This document shows, piece after piece, positions 12,062 through 24,677 of a stretch of 64,000 bases of DNA. Every line of letters begins with the position of its first letter. Within the stretch, counting starts at the first letter, position 1. Below the pieces are notes generated by a model. It searched no databases and had not been told where the DNA came from. It worked only from the letters and a program-made list of their open reading frames with translations. Source of the stretch: Hansfordia pulvinata (Eukaryota; Ascomycota; Sordariomycetes; Xylariales). The stretch covers positions 2,118,001 through 2,182,000 of the forward strand of contig BJKQ01000009.1 in the NCBI GenBank assembly GCA_006538405.1, read 5' to 3'. The translations under genes were made by a program, and so were the position numbers.

Positions 12062-15000
12062 CGCGAAGGCTTGTCTTGATGGTCAGAGCGTGTCTTGATG
12101 TTCAGAAGGGGCTGCAGGGTGTTGAAGGGAGGAAAAGACTGCCAGGCGATTACGAGGAGGCACAAAATTCCGTCTCCTGAATGTGGTGCGTCATCGTGAG
12201 GGTTGGTGCCGGGTGAGATTATAGCGAGCTAGTCACCAAATAGTCACCAAATGAGGTGACAGGGTGACGGGTACCAGCTGGCCAAATCTCGCGCTGGACG
12301 CAACTGCGGGGGCGGCCAGGTTTGACCGAGGTCCATGATTGGCACTGCTGGGAGGGAGCGGCGCCGCCTTAGCCCTTTTGCGCGACGAGGTGTCAGACCA
12401 GAAACCCACGTCTTTCCCTTTTTTGCGGGTGTGTCTCTGCCCAAGCGGCTGGGGGCATGCGGCCTTTCTTGGTGCTAGGAGCTCGCATCTGCATCCGCAT
12501 CCCGAGGGGTGAACTTGGAGGCGGCGCGTGAAAACAGGCGCGGGCACGGTGGGTGAGATGCTGGGGGAGGCTGACGATGATGGTGCCGTATATGGATCGT
12601 CTGGGGCGGCGAGGCAGCCACGGCGTTTTGGGCTGCCCGCGGACGCCTGGAGTGGCAGCTCAAGCATGGCGTGACACTTGGGCACTGGGGACAAACGACA
12701 GCCATGGTGGTAAGGCCGGCTGACGGATGGCTGAACGAGAGAAGACAAGCCGAAGATGATGGATGTCGGATGAGTGGTGGGATGAAGAGGAGTGGGCACC
12801 CAAGGTTTTGCAGGTACCTGCACCACCACTTACCACCTACATAGGTATCTAAGGCACCTACATGTGGGTTCTCGTAGTGGCGGGTACTCGCAAGCCAGAT
12901 CAGATGGGACGGAGAGAGGGGGATTGGGCGACAAGTGGCGACAGCCCGCATTCGAGACCGTGATGAGTCGCTCGCATGTGCTGTCCACTGCGCCTGCCCG
13001 CGCTGGTCGTTTGCTTGCTCCTGGGAAACGAGTACATGGAATGGAACACTGCAGGTGCACCTAATGTACGATGCCGGCCGCCGCACTTGCCTCTTAGAAG
13101 CCCCGAGTTCCTAATCTGGCCGGGTACATCAATATTCGGAAGGTAAGGCGCATCCATTGATGGATAGGACCACCTGCATCCTGATACTCACAGTGGATAT
13201 ATTTGGACATACTGCACACAACTGCCAACATCTCGCATCGACCCCCGGCGGGCAGGACCTGTGAGGTGCAGGTATTGCATCCGAGTAGATACATGTACCT
13301 ATGTGTCCATCGATCTCGTGCGACTGAACTGATACACCTGCGGCGTAAGTCTGCATAGTGTCCATGCATCCATGTGCCATTGATGCATTTGCGCCGGCGC
13401 GTCTCATCGCAGCCCGACTTTGGATCGCAGGTATAGGAAGTACTGATTACATGTATGACCAACAACGTCATAGGTCGAACCTGTTGACCCAAGGTACCTA
13501 TCAGATCAGATGCCCGCTTTGGAGAGCACCTTCTTTCGTCATTTGCCAACCAGGACACATGACCAAGTATCTGAATACTACAGCTCAATATCTGGCACAG
13601 CCAAAGTCTAACAAGTTCAAATAATGGCGCCGGACGACTGAGGAGGCCTTGGGACCTCAGACATGGGCAAAAGACCCGTGTGACGATAACCACGATAGGT
13701 GGCGTGTTTGAGCGTCCCAGCGCGGTTCTTCGGAAGACGACCCGTGTGGGCAGTTCTTGGGCGCTGGGCGCGGCCGATCATATCCATGATACAGGATACT
13801 TCCACATGGACGGGTCCTCGCCAGCCTATGAGTACTCGTACGAGCTCTCGCGAGTGGCCGGCACGTAGCCCCAGAAAATACGTGCTTGCGTCCAAGGGGG
13901 GCAGTCCTGGGATGTGCACTTTGGGCCGGGGTCCAGTGCCGGCTGTGGCACCCGTGGCTTGACTGGCACACACAAATCCATGGATCAAGCAACTGAACCA
14001 CCCATGCCACGCCGGACGCCGGTGACGAGTCCTGCAGGGCTTTAACATCAGAGGTTGCATCTAGCGTCCTGTACGAGTAGCCACTTCGTGGCACCGATTG
14101 AGGTAGTCACTGCAGCAAGTTCGGGCGGCCCTTGGATAGGAGAATATTGAGACTCCCGCGCTGCCCATGGCCGCACCTCGAGCCCGGCTTGGGCCGGGAT
14201 GTCCAGTGTCTGCCTTGGAAGTTGAGGTTGACCACCTGCTTCAGTTTGAATGAATTTGAGGGAAAGAAAAGAAAGAGGCAAGCAAGAACGCAGCAAGCTC
14301 TGGACTTGTACGCAGGCACTTGCAGGTCGGCTGCCCGCGGTGGCGCAGGGTACGGCTGCCTAGTCCCCTGCCGCCGGCTGCCCCCTTGTCCTGCAAATGG
14401 ATACTCGTATGCGAGCAATGGGATGGGAAACAGGACTGGCCCACTTTATAGAAGATGGCCACGAACAGCCCTGGCTTCACAGTGCCGGCACTCGTACAAG
14501 ACGGTCCCGCGTGCCTCGAGCATTTGAACCATGGGGGGATGCAGCTACAAAGGCACCTCCGGAATCACTCCTCCGTGCAGTAGTCGAAGCGTTTAGGGAG
14601 GCACCTGTTGCAGCACCATGACAGTCTTGTGTGTTTGGACTAGACGTCATTGGCTCTGTTGGGCGCCGTACATGTAAGCGAAGGGTGAGATACCTAAGAT
14701 ACGTGCCCGGGATCTCATGGTGATTGAATGACACTGCCAGAATGCCGAGCCTCGCCTGATTGCGATGTGTACTCGTACGATATGTTGGATCGGGCTGTCC
14801 TGTTTATACCTACCTTACCTACTAGCCACTCGTCAAGTCATGGAAATGGAAACGGTTGCATGGCGTCGAGTCGCTCTTCAACTACTTCGCTACCGCCCGC
14901 GCCATTGTACCTGTGCTTGCGCATCTCTCCTCGGGCAGGTACAAGATCACGAGCCTTGGCAGAGCTCAACCTCAGGTACTTCACGCGCAGATATTCGGCC

Positions 15001-16623
15001 ACGGGAACATGGGGCTGATGCTTGAGGGGTACATCCACGGTCCAAGGTACCACATAGGGACGAGTGCGGTAATTCAAGAGACATGGATGAGGTACAGTCC
15101 CGTGCTGAAGTCGAAGAGCTGACCAAATTGGGAACTGGCAGGTTGTGTGGCCCGGTTGGGCTGCACCGGCATGGAAGGCGCAACCCGGGCCAGCCAGGGG
15201 CGCCGGCGGCACATCCATGGATTTCCAGCCAGAGCAAACACATCAACCCGCGAGCCATCCAACCCAACTGACGGAGTGGAAGACACAAAGAAGCATCCAT
15301 GGCAAACGCAGCGCCCGGGGCACGGCCAGCCCACCCGCCTCACCAGCCCGCAAGCCCGCCCGCGCCGAGCTTGAGATGGCATCAGCTCGCCGCACGCCTC
15401 GTCGAAATTGGCGGCGGGCCCGCCGCGGAACCTACTCCAGACAGCCCACAGCCGCCCAGGATCTCCCTGGTCGGACTGTGTGGGTTGAAACGGGCTGCCC
15501 CGTCGCGCAGCAGGGTCGCCCTCATTACGCGCAGCAGCACGCAGCTCTTCGCACGCAGTATATATACCACGCCGCCGAGATCCTGGGCCTCCATCCACTC
15601 CGGCCCATCACCACCGGCCGCTCCATGCCCTGCTTGTGCGACCACGCCGACCACTGCTCGCACTTGAATGCCCCCGACCTCTCAGAGGCGGCCCGACACG
15701 ACTGTCTGCCTCTGCATACAACCAAAGCATCCATCCCACGTCCTTCTTCTACCTACCCCCGGCCTGGTCACACAAACGAGCAGCCTCTCCTCCTCCCCGA
15801 TCCCAGTCGTTTAACCGGCATCTGCGCCGCTCCTCATCGCTGTCTTGGCCTGCCCTCCCTTCCTCGACTCCCAGTTCACCTGCGGAGAAGACGACAGGGC
15901 CCTCCGATTCGCCCGCAACCCCCATCACACTGGGCCTGACTGGCGCCTACTGCCAGCCCCTCTGCTCGGTGCCTGCATGTGCTGCCAGCCCTGAACCTCG
16001 ATCGACTGCGTCGCCCTCTGCGCAAGGTGAGCAAATTCGCCGCCCCAAGACCGGTTCGGGAAGCGCCCCGGCGACCGCCAGCGAGGCCAGCGAGGCCAGC
16101 GAGGCCAGCGACTCATCAAACGCACCCATTGGGTCTGCTGAGGGTCCGTCGCTCCGTTGCCTTATCAGGTCAAGACCAGACCCAGGGCGCGAACCCGTCG
16201 ATTACGAGCACCTTGCCACGCTTGTCTTGCCGGGCCCGGCCGCTCCCACGGCCGGAAGCACGGGCGCTGTTGAGCAGCGGCCCTTGGCCATACCCCTGTC
16301 GACCTTCGCGCAGATCTAGCACGCGCCGCCTCCCCAGCGGCGGCCCAAGCAATCACCATCAAGTCCAGTCTAACTAGCTCCGACCCGGCCAGTCCAGTCC
16401 CGCCAGGCCAAAGTGACACACCCCTCCTCATGTGTGCTGCCTGAGCTTGGTGTGTCTGCGCCAGCTCGTAATCCTGCCCCCATTGTTCCTAACGCTGCTG
16501 CTTGATCTCTCGACCTTGAGTTCAAAACCCCGTCTGTCTGTCTGTGTGTATGTGTGCGTGTGCGGGTAGGCTACCTAGCTAGCCTGCGGTCGACACCCGG
16601 GCTGCCAACAGGTTGTGCACACC
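12062..16623. other. Long intergenic region with dispersed micro-motifs
   Basis: No convincing gene on either strand. Copies of the TACTCGTACGAGTA family occur near 13833, 14070, 14401, 14489 and 14770, and TACCTTACC-type motifs near 14810. An open frame at 15636-16319 (plus) is Ser/Pro/Ala-rich and includes a 9-bp repeat (gaggccagc, about 16083-16109). It probably lies in the long leader or promoter of the downstream regulator gene and is not called as a gene. Confidence 0.5.
13833..13844. repeat. Copy of palindromic TACTCGTACGAGTA motif
   Basis: The sequence TACTCGTACGAG is one of many dispersed copies; see the finding on the palindrome. The function is unknown. Confidence 0.6.
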
Positions 16624-19196
16624 ATGTCCTCGTCGCAGGCGCCGAGCACCCCCTCCGAAATCACCACCAACTTGGCGCAGGCCACATTCCCTCCGACCGC
16701 GCCTTCATTCACGGATGGCACTAGCCATCAAACGGCCTTCTCACCGGTCGACGCGCCAACGATGAAGCGGTCGACATCTCCCAACCCGAGCTCCGCCCCG
16801 AAGCTCCAGAGGCTACCCGTCAACGCCCGGAGAAATAAAGTCGCGCCCGAGAATCGAAAGCGCGTGGCAGCGGCGTAAGTCCCCCACCTCATGGCCCTTA
16901 TTGCCCACCCATCTTGTGCCGCCTTGCTCCGTCTACTGACCCAGGGCCCCTGCTCTGCCTGGCGCCTTGCTCTGTAGATGTAATGAATGCAACGTGAGAC
17001 GCACCAAATGCTCAGGCGAGAGACCGTGTCAGCAGTGTCTACACGGAGGCAGAGCTTGCGTGTATCCTGATCGCAATGACAAAACCACTGTGTCCAAGGC
17101 TCGGCTGGACCAGCTGGAGGCTCAAAGCAACGAGCTCAAGCAACTCAAAGAGCGATTGGCAATCGACCGCGCCAGACAACATGATAGTGCCTCGAGCTCC
17201 GTCGCCGGATCGGTCACCAGTCCCATGTCTGCTTCGCTTTCCACATGGCCGAGTAATCACGGGGGCAATGAGGACTCGCCACCGCTTGCAAGCCGTGTCT
17301 TGAAAGACCAAGACGGCAAGGAACGCTCTTTTGGATCGACATCGGGCGCGTCTTTCTTGCAACAGATCAAGGAGTTTGTGAAAACGTGTCAAATGCTTTG
17401 CGAGTTGAAGTGCGACCGCGCGGCGGCGCTTCCCGATGACAGCCCCGGCTTTTACTCCGATGGCATGGTGCAAACGGAGGACTCCCGCCCGCTGCCCTAC
17501 AATACGAGGGCAAACCCCAGCGTGGTCCCGAACAACACTGTCAGGACCAGCATGCTTAATCAGTTCAGATACGCCATCCAGGACGGCAATGGGGACTTCG
17601 ACTCGGGGGGATCTACTACTGGGCCAACTTCGACTCATCATTGTTGGACGAGAGAACGGATGGCAGTCTTGTCAAGTCTCTGCCGCACAAGGCCCTGCCA
17701 CCGGGGCTTGCCATCTATCACGCCGCCTTCGCCTTCAACTTGCTGATCAATCCAGCGATATCGCCACCAATGCCGAACAGCGGGTGCCCTGCCGATCACT
17801 GGCTCGAGTATTTCTCCAAGGCTCGAAGGCTGGTGGGGAACCCACTTGATACGACCGAGAGCTCGAAAGCCGATATCCCAGCCTTGACGCTTCTCAGTGT
17901 CTTCAACGTGGAAATGAACCGGCGGGACGCCGCCTACATGTTCATCAGCATTGCCACGCGCCTCGCTATCAGAGATGGCGTCCATTGCGCCCCCGACCAG
18001 GACGAAGCCACGATTCGGGCCTTTTGGACCCTCTACATCCTTGACAGGTGGGTAGCCCAGCATCAAGCTTCAGCCACAGATCAACTCACATATCAGCAGA
18101 TGGCTGTGCTCGCTTATGGGTCGACCGCTATCCATTCCTGACGAGGCCATACGTCTGCGGGAACCAAGGGAAGCCAGGTAAGCCGGATCTCGGGGATATC
18201 ATGAAAATGCACTCACAACTTGACAGGGGGTTTCCTTCGCCTGTCGGACTCAGGGCGCACAAAGACTTGGCCAAAATCTGCGGGCACATTGTCTGTGAAA
18301 CATATGGAATTGCCCCCAAGAGGCCTCCAAACACGTTTGACAGTACTGCCTCGAAAATCGAGACGGCTATGAAAATGCTGAATACCTGGAGGGACGACTT
18401 GCCGCCGGAGCTGAAGTTGCATCAAGCCACTCTTCTTGGGCCGGATCGACCTTTGATTGAGTTGCATATGAACTACAACCAGGTAAGCGGCCAATTCGTG
18501 ACGGCCCATATTTTACTGACCTGTGCTTCAGCTTGTCGTGTTGACTATTCGACCACTCCTGCTCACAGCCGTCAAGAAGGCGTTGGTGGCGAAGACAGAT
18601 CTTCCGTCCGATCTTCCGTTTGAGTCGAGATCGTACCAACAAGCCCTTGCCTGGCGCCTGCTGGAGGAATGTAGAGGAGCTGCGAGAGAGAACCTCATCC
18701 TCGGCCACAGAGTCCGAGATTTGATGGGGGTTCGAGACTCCTGTCATGGAGTTTCCATGCCATATTCAACGCTGCCCTCGTTCTCCTTCTGGGTCAGCTA
18801 TATCTCGACGACGGGAACAAGGCGCAGGACGACACATGGATCCAGTTTGCCATTTCATGCTTCGATGCCGAGGCCCAAAGGGGAGGCGGCATGTACCCCA
18901 GGGATTGTAAGCTGGTGCTCGATCAGCTCAGAGAATTGGTGAAGTCGCTGCACAGGCAGCAGAACATTGCCGTGTTCATGGAGCCCATTTACCACCAGGG
19001 CGAGCCTCACAACCATACGACGTCGCTTGGGATTAGCGACATCATCAACCATGCGCATCCGCGACATCTTCACCCGGGGAACCAGTACTATAACCCAAGT
19101 CAGGCTCAGCTATACGACACGGTGAACGTTTGGAATCAGCAAAGTACCTTTGATGGCTATGAACCGGAACTCTTCGATTCACTTCCCCAGTTTTGA
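16624..19196 (+). CDS. Zn2Cys6 fungal transcription factor
   Basis: Nuclear regulator with a Gal4-type zinc cluster and a fungal-specific regulatory domain; about 773 aa if two frame breaks are sequencing errors. Exons are 16624-16874, 16978-18047, 18100-18177, 18227-18482 and 18532-19196 (introns 103, 52, 49 and 49 nt). Immediately after intron 1 the protein has CNECNVRRTKCSGERPCQQC, giving Cys spacing C-x2-C-x6-C-x5-C-x2-C-x6-C, followed by a short coiled-coil linker (LDQLEAQSNELKQLKERLA). The middle part (LYILDRWLCSLMGRPLSIPD and neighbours) matches the Fungal_trans domain. Two single-base losses break the frame: the G6 run at 17605-17610 (before IYYWANFDSSLLDERTDG) and the G5 run at 18726-18730. 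Protein-like sequence continues across both, so assembly error is more likely than decay. The start accATGtcc was preferred over an upstream GTG. Target genes are unknown. Confidence 0.85.
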
Positions 19197-22100
19197 TGCG
19201 GCGCTGGGGAGCTGCTTGCCGTTCTCTTTTCGCGACTCGAAAGACTAGGGAAAAGGAGAGGGATAGGAGATGGAAGGGAGCGTCCGGCCTACACTGTGAT
19301 TTAAATACTCTCGCTCGATACCCCGAATTGACCAGCGCCACACATGGTTTGCGCCAGTTGCACCTCGACCCTCCCTGATCCTGGCGTCGGGTACGGTCGC
19401 CGAGGATGGCTCAGCAGTCGGGAGGGAACCCTGCTATCTATCAGTATGTGGCAGTCCCAGACTCGATTCTTTTCAGACCAAGTCTGTCGGATGCCACCGC
19501 AGGGTCTGTACCACCCCAGTGCTTCGCTTAGGTCTCGACAAGAGAGGTGGATGTGTCCTCTTTCTATCGAATCTCTCAGGATATGCGACTACGTATGTGC
19601 TTCGGAGTCTCATTCGCCAGCTCCAGCTAACACTCTGGGGAGTGTTGATGTGAAGCGCTGCTTATGCCGCGTCTTTGGAGTCGCATCCGGACTAACACGG
19701 GCTGACGGTGATGACGGCTTCCCTCTCTCTGCTCACCGCTCTAGGCACTGTGTGGCGATTTGGTGTGCATGCAGCTCAGAGGTTCGTCTCTGGGTATCAG
19801 TATCATCAACTCAATTGGGTCCCATCGACCAACCTGGCTTCTACGTATGGGCGATGCACTTGGGTGCTGCCGTCGTTGTTCGCTGGAGTGGACGGGCTGT
19901 GGCACTATTCAAAGGTCCTCGCGAGTGCCACAACAACAGTACCCGCGAGGAGATGGCGAAGAGGGGTCTTCCGTTGGCCGGTGCAGATTGAGAAGGATCA
20001 AGGAGGGGTTGTGGGAAGGTCGAAAGGGTCACGCGGGTACGGTGCCCGAGAGCCTGGCGGCTCGGACCGAAACGGCGGCCGTCGATGCTCTCGAGTCGGC
20101 GCTTAGGGAGGGGATCGGGACACGCACGAGCCAGCAGCTCCCCGGGGCCAGTGCGCGAGCGTGGCGCCACGATACTCGTCTTTGTCTTGGGGAGAGACTA
20201 CTCGTACGAGTAAGTGCCGGAGACTTTTCCCATCTGGCTGACGGAAAGTTCCGTTGTTCAGGATTGGGTCTGGCAGGGCCTTTCCGGGGTACGGTAGCCG
20301 GGCGGGAGCAAACTCGGGTGATGTAATGATGTACGATATGTGTTGTGTCTTGTCGACCAGGAGGGGCGGGGGCGTGTCTATGGCTCTCAGGGCGAAGCCG
20401 GCTGGGCGGCAGGACGCAGAGTTGGTCGTGCAAGTCTACCAAGAGGCTGGCCTGTAGACGAGGGCCACAGAGAGTGTCGAGTGCGGCCACTGGTTTCTTT
20501 CTGGTTCTGCTCTGGCAGCCAGAGGTTGTATCCCCCACTGTCCACTTGTCCACTGTCCACACGCCTTGTCTTGCTGGTGCGTGCTCAATCAACCTCGTGG
20601 GGTCCCGGGTCCGTTCCCTGCCTGCAACCGCCCAGAAGCTAGTCGTAGTGGTCGTCAAGGTCGAGGGTGCTAACGGACGGTATCGATCCCCGGGACGGCA
20701 GGCCAGCACTAACTAGAGAAGCCTGCCGCCCGACCAAGTTCACTACCTAACTTAACCCCGCTTAACCTGGGACTACAAAGTGCCACGCATACGGCCCCCC
20801 GCTCCGCTCCGGGGATCCCTTCCTGCTCGCTCGTAACCAAGATCGCCAGCCCGCCCGTGGAGTATTATGCGTACGCGTTCTCGGATCGGTAAATGCACAC
20901 ACTGTTGCGGCGACACCCGGACGAGGGCACAGTACTCGTACACTCCGGCGTCGTTCGTCACTCGGCGCCACAGCAGGCACGAGAAACCAAGGTAGACACC
21001 TGCAGCCACCTACCAATGTAACTACATAGATGGCTACCTTACGAAGGTGGGCTCGGCCCATCCCTTGCTTCCCTTCCCACACCAGTCCCCCAGTGCCAGG
21101 CAGGGGATCCCGTCCAGGTAACGCTGTCTGTTTCGCCGACGGCGGCCTGCACTCGTACGTGGACCGCCACTACCGCAGGCTCGCGCGGCCTGGCACACAC
21201 CGCCAGAGGACCCGGCTCGAGTGCCGAACATGGATCTCGAGGGCCATGACCGTGGGGGTCTCACATCTGCAATTGTTAGCATTCGGCGGCTCCAGAGCAA
21301 ACGTGCAATGCCGACCAGTCCGGCATTGCCTTGCGTTGGGCAGACGTCGTTTGATACACTAAAATGCGCCGAGATGACTGTATAGATCCAGTCTGCTGAG
21401 AGTGCTCTACTGCTCTACCTGTGATACTTGAACAGATTGGCTCACGCTGCCTGAGCCTGCGAATGAGGTCCGCCTGGCACAGTTTGCTCGAGGCCCTACC
21501 TGGCACTCGACACTTCCACGCTCGGTCTGAACGAGCTCGCCCTGTAACCGTTTCTCCCACTCGGGCTTCGAGAGCAGCTAAGCCCAACAGGCCCGTGATT
21601 GTGATTAGATCGTCTGCAAGAGCAGCCGCTCCCTCAGGCCTGAAGCAGCTTACGAACCGTGACCGATCATGCCAGCGGGCAGGATGCTGCTTGTTGTCTG
21701 TCAGCCTGTCTCAACGCTTCATCGGGCATGGTACACGGGCACAGAGACACCAAATTGGGCGGTGCAAAGCTACAAGACCCCGAGAACTCTCTCCAACTGT
21801 ACTCTTCCTTACCACGCCCGTCAAAGTCACTCAACTACACGCACGACCGGCGTCCCACCGGAACCCTCTGGGACTGGTCACCCTCACTCACGAACCTGCC
21901 CAAGCGCAGCCAGTCCAACCCGTTGAGGACTTTCCCGACGGCTTGAAAAGACCAATGCCTTCCTCCCCGGTCCACCACCACTTGGCTGTTGTGCCGACCC
22001 ATTTGCACACGCCCGCTTACCCCACGCTCATAACCAAAGTCACACGCAGCCGACAAAGTCACGCCACTCGAACCGTGGAGTTCTCTTCGATCCCATGCCT

Positions 22101-23044
22101 CGCTGGCTTGAAGAGCGCGGTTCTCAAGTCGACCTGACTCGCCTAGCGCTTATCCTGTCGAGGAAACCCTGTCTCGTCGCGCTATCCCCGAGCATGAGAC
22201 CAGGCGAAGGCAGGCCTTGTTGAAGGGAGGCCTTGTTTTGACAGTCGTCTCCATGTGCAGGAAACAGCATCCGTTCACTGCTAAAACCCCAGATCTTCAT
22301 AACACTCAGTGCGAAGCGCCTGCGAGCAATGGCGAGGGGTGGATTGCACGTGAAACAACATGTTCCGGGCCCAGTTGACGAGAGCGCCGAGCTTTTCGAA
22401 ACCCAACCACTAACCAGGGTGATCTTCCCACCAAAAACGACCAGCTTCAACCGTCGCCTGAAGATATGCATCGCATCTCGAAGCCGACGATAACTGAAAG
22501 CGTGGGCTCACAGCAACAAAGACGCGTGGATCAGAGTATCCTGCCGCATACACAAAGCAGACCCTCGGAACATTAACCCGGATTGTCGGTGCGGGTTCTA
22601 AGGACTATTTTCTTGAGCGAACGGGCGGGCGGCCACACTCCTTGTTACCAGACTCTAGAACCTTGGCCGGAATCAGTAGGAGACTTCGACCACAGGCCAT
22701 CTTCTTCGTCAAATGCAGGAACAAGGCGCTTTGTCGCCTTGATCTCAAGCCTCGTGAGACGCTTGCGCACCTGCGAAGAGGGATCACATGGCAAGTTAAT
22801 CTGGTCCAGCCGCATTCACGCTCCCTGCGAGGCTAAGTCGGGCTTATCGCCTGAGTGTACGGAAGTATCGGCGTGAATGAGGTTTCCTCGATCGTAGTGC
22901 TGTCTTTTGGCAAGTATATACGAATTAAGTTGTTAGTTCTAAGCAGAATGTCCACCAGAATGGCAATCGTGACCGAGCAGAGAGCCTTGACCTTGCGCTA
23001 TAATGATCTGTAGCCAGTGCCCTACAGAACGCTCACAGAACGCT
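19197..23044. other. Intergenic region, no gene supported
   Basis: About 3.8 kb between the 3' ends of the transcription factor and the minus-strand Nudix/eIF2B-like gene. Frames are short, overlap on several strands and have no recognisable domain. Perfect and near-perfect copies of the TACTCGTACGAGTA motif occur at 20199-20212, near 20932 and near 21150. No tRNA or rRNA was recognised. Confidence 0.5.
20199..20212. repeat. Perfect 14-bp palindrome TACTCGTACGAGTA
   Basis: Full-length perfect copy of the dispersed palindromic micro-motif, located in non-coding DNA. Confidence 0.75.
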
Positions 23045-24677
23045 CTATAGGTCCAGGAAGAACCTGTCCAATCGCTTCTCCATCGCCTCGGACCTTCTGG
23101 CTATCTGCTGCGTCGACCACACTCCATGGTCCGTGACGTAGGCATCGATGAATTGAGAGGGCACCCATTCAAAGTAAACATTCTTCACCTCGGCCCGGGC
23201 TCTCCCCCGAGACTCTTGACCCTGCACAGCTGGAGCGTGAAGCTGCAACGGCCCCCAGGCCTCTGCGACTTCGCGGGGGTCGTTTTCCTCAACGGCATGG
23301 TCATTGACGGAGCCTGGGCGACCGATCTTCTCTGTCTCACTGACGACAATGACCTTGACGCTGGGCGAGACTGCCCTTGCGCTAAGCACAGCCGGCAAAG
23401 ACCCGACCTTGTTGCTGACATCGCCCGATGAGTTGATATGATCAGCGCCGATCAGCACCAAATCAACGTCGGCAGCGGCGACTGCGGCAGCGGCATCGGT
23501 GTACAGTGTGGTCTTGATGCTGTCTGCACGCTCACTGGTCTTCGAGACCAGCTTCGAAGCGAAAGACACGCCCTCGAATTTTGGCCGAGACTCAAGCACG
23601 CGGAGGTCAATCCTGATACCAGCCGCAGCCAGTTCTTGAAGGCAATTCAGGATTGTGGAGCTTGATGAGAGTGTGAGAATCGAAAGACGTCTGCTCTGCC
23701 TGGCGGCCACCTCTTTCTTGGCAAACTCCACAAAGTGATCTCGAATATTTTGAATGGTCATATCCCGCTGTGCCATTTGATTTTCAAGGATCTCGAGAGC
23801 GAGCCGGATCTTGTAGGCGTCGGATAGATCCCTCTTGCACACGGTCTCAATCTGCTCTAGAGAGAGGACCATGTTGCTGGCGATGGCCGCACTCATGCTT
23901 TCGCGGCCGTTTCTCCATATGTGCCACGCCGCCATGCGTACGCTTGCCCACCACGTGTCGTTGACCTCGGTCATGTTCATGGTTGATGCGACGTCTCTCA
24001 GCGTGCCGAGCGCGATCTTGACCAACTCCCTTGCGCCACTGTCATGGTCTTCTCGCAATCGCCGCAATCCCGCCGTCAAGGCCTCGCCAGCGTCTCGGCC
24101 CAGATCGTATTCGGGCCAGACGCGGCGCAGGCTGTCAACAAGCTTAGGGACCCCGCCAAATTCTTCGGATTCGCTGACGACGAGGGGGTCGTGCCACTCC
24201 CATCCCTGGTGCTCCCAATCAATTCGAATGCCCTGCTCCCCTCTACCGCCCTCGGCAGGGTCTTTGAGGCGGAAAGCGAAAGGGTTGATGCTCCATTCCC
24301 TGCCGATCTTGGTGTCGGCGAAGGAGTATGGCTTGCCGAGCCTGAGCAGCTCGAGCGACTCGGGGCCCAGCGTGGTCTCCTCCTTGATCTCCCGCCAAGC
24401 TGCAGCTAGGGGGCTGGGGTCATCGGGCTCGACGCTCCCACTGAGGGGAGCCAGCTTGTTTCTGCGCGTGGATCAGCGTCTTGGGTTGCTGGCTTGAACG
24501 CAGGGTCGTGGCCACGAGATGGGGGCTTGCTTACTGGTAGGAACGAACATCGGCACTGCGGCGGAAGAGGGCAACCTGGGCCACCTTCTCATTGCCGCCG
24601 GGGTATCTGAACAAGAAAGAGCCGGCCACAGCGCGCTTCGCGTGGCTCGTCGCTTGGCCAGGCTGGCTAGAGGCCAT
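23045..24677 (-). CDS. Nudix hydrolase / eIF2B-like fusion protein
   Basis: Predicted 519-aa two-domain protein. Exon 1 is 24677-24535, the intron is 24534-24462 (73 nt), and exon 2 is 24461-23045; the total is an exact multiple of three. The N-terminal domain starts RAVAGSFLFRYPGG and EKVAQVALFRRS, with a Nudix-box-like stretch around residues 62-77 ending in AAAWREIKEETTL; the canonical Gly near the end of the box is Thr, so catalysis is uncertain. The C-terminal 300 residues belong to the eIF2B alpha/beta/delta and sugar-phosphate isomerase superfamily: LTLSSSSTILNCL, DVDLVLIGADHINSSGDVSNKVGS and the NKVG motif are visible. In this superfamily the Asp and Asn-Lys of GADxI...NKxG form the binding site in methylthioribose-1-phosphate and ribose-1,5-bisphosphate isomerases. 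The likely role is sugar-phosphate or nucleotide metabolism rather than translation initiation. The start atgGCC was chosen because conserved sequence begins shortly after it. Confidence 0.85.

Noticed and set aside
12233..12829. Minus-strand open frame of 198 codons upstream of the amine-oxidase gene
   Set aside because: Pro/Ser/His-rich with no recognisable domain, and overlapping frames of similar length exist; likely chance.
15636..16319. 227-codon Ser/Pro-rich plus-strand frame before the Zn2Cys6 gene
   Set aside because: No good start context or domain; more likely the promoter or long leader of the regulator gene.
17605..18730. Calling the Zn2Cys6 gene a pseudogene because of two frame breaks
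   Set aside because: Both breaks are single missing bases in G runs and the same error type occurs in essential genes in this window.
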